Source: Gammaproteobacteria bacterium | Lineage (GTDB): Bacteria > Pseudomonadota > Gammaproteobacteria > Steroidobacterales > Woeseiaceae | DNA: 42,614 nucleotides | Direction: 5' to 3' | Assembly (NCBI GenBank): GCA_009937525.1 | Contig: JAACFE010000011.1 | Location: 1 to 42,614, forward strand | In this document: positions 38,239-42,614 of the stretch, piece by piece | Numbering within the stretch: position 1 is the first letter of the stretch | Layout: the number at the start of each line of letters is the position of its first letter | The notes under the pieces: model-generated | What the model was told of the DNA's origin: nothing | Databases searched by the model: none | What the model saw: the letters and a program-made list of their open reading frames with translations, nothing else | Program-made: the position numbers and the translations under genes

Positions 38239-38916
38239 GTGAAACCACTTATCGCTCCTTCGATCCTTTCGGCCGATTTTGCGCGGCTCGGCGAAGACGT
38301 CAGAGCCGTCCTCGATGCGGGCGCGGACATCGTTCATTTCGACGTCATGGACAATCACTTCGTGCCGAACCTGACGATCGGACCGCTCATCTGCGAGGCG
38401 CTCCGAAACGACGGCATCGAGGCGCCGATCGACGTGCACCTGATGGTCGAGCCGGTCGATCGCATCATCCCGGACTTCGCGAAAGCCGGTGCGACGTATA
38501 TAACGTTTCATCCGGAAGCGAGCCGGCATATTGACCGTTCACTCGGCCTGATACGGGACGAGGGCTGCAGGTCCGGGCTGGTCTTCAATCCCGCGACGCC
38601 GCTGAACTGGCTCGATCACGTGATCGACAAGGTCGACATTGTTCTGTTGATGTCGGTCAATCCCGGTTTCGGAGGGCAGAAGTTCATCCCCTCCGCGCTG
38701 GACAAGTTGCGCGAGGCGCGACGGATGATCGACGAGAGCGGACTGGATATCCGTCTCGAAATCGATGGCGGCGTCAAGGTCGACAATATCGGTGAGATTG
38801 CGGCCGCGGGCGCTGACACGTTCGTGGCGGGTTCAGCGATTTTCGGCAGCGAGGATTACGCGGCGACGATCGCCGCGTTGAAGGCAGAGATCGCCAAAGC
38901 AACGGGTTCGGCGTAG
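38239..38916 (+). CDS. rpe: Ribulose-phosphate 3-epimerase
   Basis: Rpe interconverts ribulose 5-phosphate and xylulose 5-phosphate in the pentose phosphate pathway and Calvin cycle. The 225-residue TIM-barrel protein has [46 protein letters not shown] and [11 protein letters not shown] with the metal and phosphate ligands. The length matches E. coli Rpe (225). The start is GTG 38239 following GAGAGGAAG. The TAG stop (38914-38916) lies inside the terminal arm of a REP-like element, so the repeat provides the end of the gene. It converges on crp. Confidence 0.97.
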   Translation: MKPLIAPSILSADFARLGEDVRAVLDAGADIVHFDVMDNHFVPNLTIGPLICEALRNDGIEAPIDVHLMVEPVDRIIPDFAKAGATYITFHPEASRHIDRSLGLIRDEGCRSGLVFNPATPLNWLDHVIDKVDIVLLMSVNPGFGGQKFIPSALDKLREARRMIDESGLDIRLEIDGGVKVDNIGEIAAAGADTFVAGSAIFGSEDYAATIAALKAEIAKATGSA

Positions 38917-38958
38917 GAGCGCACCCCGGCGCGATCGCGGTTCGAGAACCGCTCCTGC
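38913..38958. repeat. REP-like palindromic element, copy 2
   Basis: The 46-bp element runs from GTAGGAGCG (38913-38921) to CGCTCCTGC (38950-38958). It shares the core GCGATCGCGGTTCGAGAA with copy 1 at 2327-2374 and differs by a 2-nt deletion and a few substitutions. It fills almost the whole gap between the convergent rpe and crp genes, a classic REP location, and may also act in termination or mRNA stabilisation for both. Confidence 0.75.
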
Positions 38959-38961
38959 TGG

Positions 38962-39615
38962 CTAGAGGTTCCGGTTCGGCCGGGCGCCGTAAACGACAAT
39001 CGTCTTGCCGCTCGCCGAAACCAGACCCTGCTCCTCGAGCACCTTGAGGACACGGCCGGCCATCTCCCTGGAACATCCGACGAGTCGCGACAGTTCCTGG
39101 CGACTGACCTTGATCTGCATCCCATCGGGGTGGGTCATCGCGTCAGGCTCGTTGCAGAGATCCATGATGGCGTGCGCAACGCGTCCGGTGACGTCGACGA
39201 ATGCCAGGTCACCGAGTTTACGGTTGGTGCGGTCGAGTCGTGTTGCGAGCTGGGTCGCCAATTCGAATACGAGTCCCGGACTTTCGCTGGCGATCTGCCG
39301 GAAACGCGGATAGGTCATCTCGGCGATTTCGCACTCGGTGCGCGTCCTGACCCAGGCGCTGCGCGTGGGCTGTTCGTAGAACAGGCCCATCTCACCGAAG
39401 AACTGGCCCTTGTTCAGGTAGGCAAGCACCATTTCGTTGCCGTCCTCGTCCTCGATCATGACCTCGACCGAACCGTCGACGATGTAATACAGCACGTCGG
39501 GCAAATCGCCGGCGTGAATCATCACGGTCTTCGAGGGGACGGTGCGTACCCTGCAATAGCTCAAAAATCGATTAATTGCAGGTACATCGCTCAGGGTCTT
39601 GGCATTGGTCTGCAT
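38962..39615 (-). CDS. crp: Cyclic-nucleotide-responsive regulator of the CRP/Vfr/Clp type
   Basis: A global transcription regulator. The 217-residue product has an N-terminal cyclic-nucleotide-binding domain with FFGEMGLFYEQPTRSAWVR, keeping the Gly-Glu and Arg-Ser phosphate-binding residues of E. coli CRP. It has the LAFVDVTGRVAHAIMDLCNEPDAMTHPDGMQI hinge region (written here in part) and a helix-turn-helix with SRQELSRLVGCSREMAGRVLK, whose DNA-contacting Arg, Glu and Arg are kept. It should therefore bind TGTGA-N6-TCACA-type sites. The residue matching Ser128 of E. coli CRP is Asn. Whether it senses cAMP, as Vfr does, or c-di-GMP, as Clp does, cannot be told from sequence alone. ATG 39615 follows AGGGA. 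Confidence 0.94.
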   Translation of the reverse strand: MQTNAKTLSDVPAINRFLSYCRVRTVPSKTVMIHAGDLPDVLYYIVDGSVEVMIEDEDGNEMVLAYLNKGQFFGEMGLFYEQPTRSAWVRTRTECEIAEMTYPRFRQIASESPGLVFELATQLATRLDRTNRKLGDLAFVDVTGRVAHAIMDLCNEPDAMTHPDGMQIKVSRQELSRLVGCSREMAGRVLKVLEEQGLVSASGKTIVVYGARPNRNL

Positions 39616-39719
39616 GGATCGGTCCCTTATCGCTCAAGCGCCCTCTCTTTTAATACAGTTCGCGAAGAAGGGCAAGCTAAGTCCGTGTTTTAGTTGAATT
39701 CGTTGCAAGTAACAGCGAC

Positions 39720-40364
39720 TTACAACCAGTAGGCCGTGCGCGTCATGACTTTTGCCGTGAGCTTCATGAGGCGTTTCACCGGGGGCGGTAACTCGGCCGC
39801 GCCGGCCTCGAGTGCGTTTTCGCCGTGCTCTGCTTCTTCCTCGTGCATCTGCTCGAGGATGGCGCGGCTGCGTACGTCTCTCTTCGGCAGGCGCTCGAAG
39901 TGGCTTTCGAGGTGTTCGCACACCTGTCGCTCCGTCTCGGCGATGAAGCCGAGGCTCCAGCGATCGCCGAGTGCGCCACTGGCGGCCCCGATCGCGAACG
40001 CGCCTGCATACCAGAACGGGCTGAGCCGGCTCGGCGCCGCACCGAGCTCGGCCAGGCGCTGTTCGCACCACGCCAGGTGATCGAATTCCTCGTCGGCAGC
40101 CCGCTGCATCTGTTGCTCGATCGACTTGTCTCTGGCGACGACTGCATGACCCTGGTAAAGGCCCTGCGCGGCAACTTCGCCTGCGTGGTTCACTCGCATC
40201 AGGCCCGCCGAATGGGCACGTTGTCTGTCGTCGAGTGCAGCGTCTTTCAGGCCGCTTGCAGGGTTCCTGCGCGCCGGCCGGCCGGCCGGGCCCGAAACGG
40301 TGCGCAACGCGTTGTTGGCGCTGGCGAGCAGACGATCGAGCGGGGTCAATGATCTCTGGTGCAT
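39720..40364 (-). CDS. coq7: 3-demethoxyubiquinol 3-hydroxylase (Coq7)
   Basis: Coq7 is a membrane-associated diiron hydroxylase that adds the last hydroxyl group to the ubiquinone ring. The 214-residue product has ligand motifs NHAGEVAAQGLYQGH, DEEFDHLAWCEQRL and EEEAEHGENAL, giving the Glu/His set of the diiron site. Family positions LTPLDRLL and RTAYWL mark the ends. I chose ATG 40364 (MHQRSLTPLDRLL); the frame is open to 40430, but that part lies in intergenic sequence. There is no ribosome-binding site, and a perfect extended -10 ends 8 nt upstream, suggesting a leaderless transcript. It follows a remnant of an outer-membrane protein gene. Confidence 0.95.
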   Translation of the reverse strand: MHQRSLTPLDRLLASANNALRTVSGPAGRPARRNPASGLKDAALDDRQRAHSAGLMRVNHAGEVAAQGLYQGHAVVARDKSIEQQMQRAADEEFDHLAWCEQRLAELGAAPSRLSPFWYAGAFAIGAASGALGDRWSLGFIAETERQVCEHLESHFERLPKRDVRSRAILEQMHEEEAEHGENALEAGAAELPPPVKRLMKLTAKVMTRTAYWL

Positions 40365-40371
40365 GGCATCG

Positions 40372-40402
40372 ATTATAGCAATCGCCCGCCCGGTACTGTC
40401 AG
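40372..40402 (-). promoter_or_regulatory. coq7 promoter with extended -10, probable leaderless transcript
   Basis: On the minus strand TGCTATAAT (40380-40372) is a perfect extended -10 (TGnTATAAT), with CTGACA (40402-40397) 19 nt further upstream as a possible -35. The predicted start is at or within 1-2 nt of the coq7 ATG (40364), and no Shine-Dalgarno sequence exists between. The -35 overlaps the stop codon of the outer-membrane-protein remnant. Confidence 0.6.
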
Positions 40403-40548
40403 AACCGAAATACGAAGCCGAGGTAAGCACCGCTCAGCGTAATATCGACCGTCTCCGGAACGCCATCGACGTCACCCTCGAATTCGAGGACGTCGAGATC
40501 CAGCTCGGTATTGACGTCTGGCGCCAGGTTCAGTGGCGGCCACCAGGC
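40399..40548 (-). pseudogene. C-terminal remnant of an outer-membrane beta-barrel protein
   Basis: On the minus strand a frame of 49 codons, bounded upstream by a stop (40549-40551) and lacking any start codon, ends in AYLGFVFRF-stop. Alternating hydrophobic strands (TELDLDVLEFEGD, ETVDITLSGAYLGFVFRF) and a terminal Phe are the signature of the last strands of an outer-membrane barrel recognised by BamA. The rest of the gene is missing; the bases further upstream are the DUF481 promoter. It looks like the tail of a deleted porin-like gene. The 313-nt gap 40365-40677 otherwise holds the coq7 and DUF481 promoters. Confidence 0.6.
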
Positions 40549-40580
40549 TCAGCAGTATTCGGATCAACAGTTGCCGGGAA

Positions 40581-40631
40581 AATATAACAATTTGTAAATA
40601 TTCGCGATTCGCGCGCCGCATTGGCTATACT
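40581..40631 (+). promoter_or_regulatory. Candidate promoter of the DUF481 gene
   Basis: TATACT at 40626-40631 is a good -10. An AT-rich stretch at 40581-40604 (AATATAACAATTTGTAAATA) could act as an UP element, while the -35 (TTCGCG, 40601-40606, 19-nt spacing) is weak. The transcript would start near 40638, about 40 nt before the ATG at 40678. Confidence 0.4.
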
Positions 40632-40677
40632 CCGCTGCCTTTTTCTACGCTTGGCTGACCCGATCGAGGAGGTTGTC

Positions 40678-41400
40678 ATGAACATCCGGAGTGTGCTCTT
40701 CATTTTCTCGTCCCTCGCATTATCGGCGCCCGCTTTTGCCGCCGAGGAAGAGGAAGCGGACGACCCTCTCGAGGGCAACGTCAAGTTCGGCTACCTCGCC
40801 ACGACCGGCAACACGGAGACCTCGAGCCTGAACACGAGCTTCGAGGCCGCATACACTGTCGGGCGATGGGGCCATGAGGCGACGGCCTCTGCGATCAACG
40901 CCTCCGAGAACAAAATCACGACGGCTGAGGCCTACGAGGCCGGCTGGAAATCCGGCTGGGATTTCACGGACCGGGATTACATTTTCGGGCGCCTGAACTG
41001 GCGCAAGGACCGGTTCGGCGGTTTCGATACCCAGTTCTCGCAGACGCTCGGTTATGGACGCCGAATTATCGATACCGACGCCCATAGCCTTGACGGCGAG
41101 CTCGGCTTCGGTGCCCGTCAGTCCGAGGACCAGCTGGGCGTCAGCACGAATGAGACGATCGGGACCGGCGCGCTGAAGTACAAGTGGAAGTTCAGCGATA
41201 CCTCGGAGTTTGGCCAGACGCTGAGGTTCGAAGTGGGTAACGACAATACCTTCAGCGAATCCGTAACGTCGATTACGGCACGGCTGGTCGGGGCGCTCAA
41301 CCTGGTCGCGTCGTACACCATCCGCAACAACAGCGACGTGCCGGTTGGAACCGAAAAAACGGATACGCGGACGGCCATTTCCCTCGAATACGCTTTCTAG
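40678..41400 (+). CDS. DUF481-family outer-membrane protein (YdiY-like)
   Basis: A 240-residue exported protein with a signal peptide ([21 protein letters not shown], cleavage after residue 21) shown here only by its ends: basic start, SAPAFA end. A short acidic segment (EEEEADD) is followed by a beta-rich barrel. [15 protein letters not shown] is the DUF481 hallmark, and the C-terminus AISLEYAF ends in Phe as outer-membrane barrels do. The function of the family is unknown; YdiY in E. coli is acid-inducible. ATG 40678 is preceded by GAGGAGG. It is not in an operon and has its own AT-rich promoter region. Confidence 0.9.
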   Translation: MNIRSVLFIFSSLALSAPAFAAEEEEADDPLEGNVKFGYLATTGNTETSSLNTSFEAAYTVGRWGHEATASAINASENKITTAEAYEAGWKSGWDFTDRDYIFGRLNWRKDRFGGFDTQFSQTLGYGRRIIDTDAHSLDGELGFGARQSEDQLGVSTNETIGTGALKYKWKFSDTSEFGQTLRFEVGNDNTFSESVTSITARLVGALNLVASYTIRNNSDVPVGTEKTDTRTAISLEYAF

Positions 41401-41500
41401 CGGGGCGAGGCGCGCGGCTCGATTCGTAAGCCGTTGTAGATCAAAGGGAAATAACGCCGGCTGGCGGGGCTGGTTTTTGTCCGAAAAGCCTCCGGATCAT

Positions 41501-41529
41501 TTGCAATGCAACGGGGGGTCGAGTAAAAT
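41501..41529 (+). promoter_or_regulatory. rplM-rpsI promoter
   Basis: TTGCAA (41501-41506) and TAAAAT (41524-41529) are separated by exactly 17 nt, a good sigma70 promoter. The predicted start near 41536 gives a leader of about 109 nt before rplM. A run GGGGGG lies in the spacer. Confidence 0.65.
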
Positions 41530-41544
41530 TTCGCGCCTTTCGCC

Positions 41545-41635
41545 CCTCCGGCAGGCCTGTGGCTGCCCGGGTGGAGGCTGTGGCGCCGGCGATCAGGCCG
41601 CGCACCGCCGGATTACAACGAATTCCCTTAGGAAT
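41545..41635 (+). promoter_or_regulatory. Structured rplM leader, possible L13 autoregulatory site
   Basis: Three inverted repeats lie in the leader. CCTCC/GGCAG (41545-41554) pairs with CTGCC (41563-41567) and GGAGG (41573-41577). CCGGCG (41586-41591) pairs with CGCCGG (41606-41611). ATTCC (41622-41626) pairs with GGAAT (41631-41635), which would hide the TAGGA ribosome-binding site. In E. coli L13 represses its own operon through the leader; a similar mechanism here is inference. Confidence 0.45.
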
Positions 41636-41644
41636 CTGAATATC

Positions 41645-42079
41645 ATGAAGACGTTTTCTGCCAAACCCGCAGAGGTACGGCGCGACTGGTATGTCGTCGA
41701 TGCGACGGGCAAGACCCTGGGTCGACTGTCGACGGAAATTGCGCGTCGCCTGCGTGGCAAGCACAAGCCCGAGTACACGCCGCACGTGGATACGGGCGAC
41801 TACATTGTCGTCGTCAACGCCAAGAAGATTCGCGTTACCGGCAACAAGCTGAAGGACAAGATGTACCACCACCACACGGGGTATATCGGTAACCTGAAGT
41901 CGACCAACCTTGAGACCCTGCTGGACGAGGCGCCCGAGCGGGCGCTTCAGTATGCCGTGAAGGGCATGCTGCCGAAGGGCCCGCTTGGCCGCAAAATGTT
42001 CAGCAAGCTGCGCGTATTCGCGGGTCCGGAGCACAATCACGCGGCGCAGCAGCCGATACCCCTGGACGTCAATGCCTGA
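41645..42079 (+). CDS. rplM: 50S ribosomal protein L13
   Basis: An early-assembly protein of the large ribosomal subunit. The 144-residue product begins [20 protein letters not shown] and contains [21 protein letters not shown], the [15 protein letters not shown] segment and the signature [20 protein letters not shown]. The length matches E. coli L13 (142). The ATG at 41645 follows AGGA. It is first in the rplM-rpsI operon, with a strong promoter and a structured leader upstream. The long frame upstream of the ATG is leader sequence, not coding. Confidence 0.98.
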   Translation: MKTFSAKPAEVRRDWYVVDATGKTLGRLSTEIARRLRGKHKPEYTPHVDTGDYIVVVNAKKIRVTGNKLKDKMYHHHTGYIGNLKSTNLETLLDEAPERALQYAVKGMLPKGPLGRKMFSKLRVFAGPEHNHAAQQPIPLDVNA

Positions 42080-42111
42080 GTCCGGGCGAACGAACTATTG
42101 AGGCAAGACTA

Positions 42112-42504
42112 ATGAGTGAAGCAGTTTTTTATGGCACGGGTCGGCGCAAGACTTCGGCGGCGCGCGTTTTCCTGAAGCCCGGCAACGGTGATATTACCGT
42201 CAATAACAAGCCGCTCGACGTGTTCTTCGGCCGCAAGACGGCACAGATGATCGTGCGACAGCCGCTGGAGCTGATGAACCTGGTCGACCAGTTCAACGTC
42301 AACGTCAAGGTTAGCGGCGGTGGCACGACCGGACAGGCCGGCGCGATTCGCCACGGCCTGACGCGCGCGCTGATGCAGTACGATGAGTCGCTGCGTTCGG
42401 GGCTCCGCAAAGCCGGATTCGTCACCCGCGATGCTCGCGAAGTCGAGCGCAAGAAAGTTGGTCTGCGGAAAGCCCGTCGGGCGACGCAGTACTCGAAGCG
42501 TTAA
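42112..42504 (+). CDS. rpsI: 30S ribosomal protein S9
   Basis: A small-subunit protein whose C-terminal tail reaches the P-site tRNA. The 130-residue product begins [18 protein letters not shown] after a short N-terminal leader and ends in [17 protein letters not shown], with the conserved basic tail KR that contacts tRNA. The length equals E. coli S9 (130). It lies 32 nt after rplM. A tRNA-Gln gene follows only 18 nt after its stop, with no terminator between. Confidence 0.98.
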   Translation: MSEAVFYGTGRRKTSAARVFLKPGNGDITVNNKPLDVFFGRKTAQMIVRQPLELMNLVDQFNVNVKVSGGGTTGQAGAIRHGLTRALMQYDESLRSGLRKAGFVTRDAREVERKKVGLRKARRATQYSKR

Positions 42505-42522
42505 GCACTTCGATCCCGAATT

Positions 42523-42596
42523 TGGGGGATCGTCTAGTGGTAGGACTACGGACTCTGACTCCGTCAACGGGGGTTCGAATCCCTCTCCCCCAGCCA
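42523..42596 (+). tRNA. tRNA-Gln (anticodon CTG)
   Basis: The 74-nt gene starts TGGGGGA and ends with TCCCCCA plus discriminator G and encoded CCA (42594-42596), giving a full acceptor stem. The anticodon arm ACGGA/TCCGT (42548-42552, 42560-42564) encloses CTCTGAC, so the anticodon is CTG at 42555-42557, reading CAG glutamine codons. The T-arm contains GTTCGAAT. The weak U1-A72 pair is characteristic of tRNA-Gln. It begins 18 nt after rpsI. Confidence 0.95.
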
Positions 42597-42614
42597 GGAA
42601 AATGAAAAGGCCCC

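Noticed and set aside
41446-41478. GC-rich stretch followed by TTTTT after the DUF481 gene considered as a terminator
   Set aside because: The only stem I can form (CGCC-GGCT-GGCG) is 4 bp and is separated from the T-run by 7 nt, too weak for a confident call.

Overview
This window is a GC-rich, densely coding stretch of a gammaproteobacterial chromosome. The evidence is a set of signature gammaproteobacterial clusters: miaB-ybeZ-ybeY-ybeX-lnt, leuS-lptE, holA-nadD-rsfS-rlmH, maf-rng-yhdP-nit-tldD, darP/pmbA, a CRP of the Vfr/Clp type, coq7 and rplM-rpsI. The joining of rlmH directly to maf, and the neighbourhood of crp, coq7 and rplM, resemble what I recall of Xanthomonadales and marine relatives such as Woeseiaceae. 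That placement is an inference from gene order and protein resemblance, not a measured phylogeny. No phage, insertion sequence, CRISPR array or obvious genomic island is visible.

Layout. Bases 1-2.3 kb carry ssb and a fused ATP sulfurylase/APS kinase. From 2.4 to 7.8 kb lies the miaB-to-lnt run (tRNA modification, 16S rRNA maturation, lipoprotein acylation), followed by leuS and lptE up to 10.8 kb. From 10.8 to 18.5 kb a mixed block separates lptE from holA, which usually are neighbours. It holds a HExxH protein, a membrane protein, sstT, a dihaem cytochrome c, a variant hisI, cysS, sufE, yidD, a membrane/TPR-like protein, a MerC-family protein and a Trm112-like protein. From 18.5 to 29.4 kb comes a long plus-strand run holA-nadD-rsfS-rlmH-maf-rng-yhdP-nit-tldD. 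From 29.4 to 31.3 kb there are two small genes of unknown role and an ExeA-type ATPase fused to an FHA domain. From 31.4 to 38.2 kb are purK-purE-darP (minus), pmbA, a BrkB-family membrane protein, purC and a DjlA-like co-chaperone. From 38.2 kb to the end are rpe, crp, coq7, a remnant of an outer-membrane protein, a DUF481 outer-membrane protein, rplM-rpsI and tRNA-Gln(CTG).

Functional themes. Most genes are housekeeping: translation and RNA maturation (miaB, ybeY, leuS, cysS, rsfS, rlmH, rng, darP, rplM, rpsI, tRNA-Gln), envelope assembly (lnt, lptE, yidD, yhdP), nucleotide and cofactor metabolism (purC, purE, purK, nadD, maf, coq7, sat-cysC), the paired TldD/PmbA protease, and global regulation (crp).

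The most interesting non-routine signal is a near-consensus Zur (zinc uptake regulator) operator in the divergent promoter between the MerC-family gene and a Trm112-like gene that has lost all but one of the usual zinc-binding cysteines. Other points worth checking are a pair of REP-like palindromes (one supplies the rpe stop codon), a decayed outer-membrane-protein C-terminus upstream of coq7, several possible leaderless starts, and the AAA-FHA fusion with a hexanucleotide tandem repeat in its acidic tail. I see no complete novel multi-gene system here; the Zur/MerC/Trm112 arrangement is the nearest candidate.
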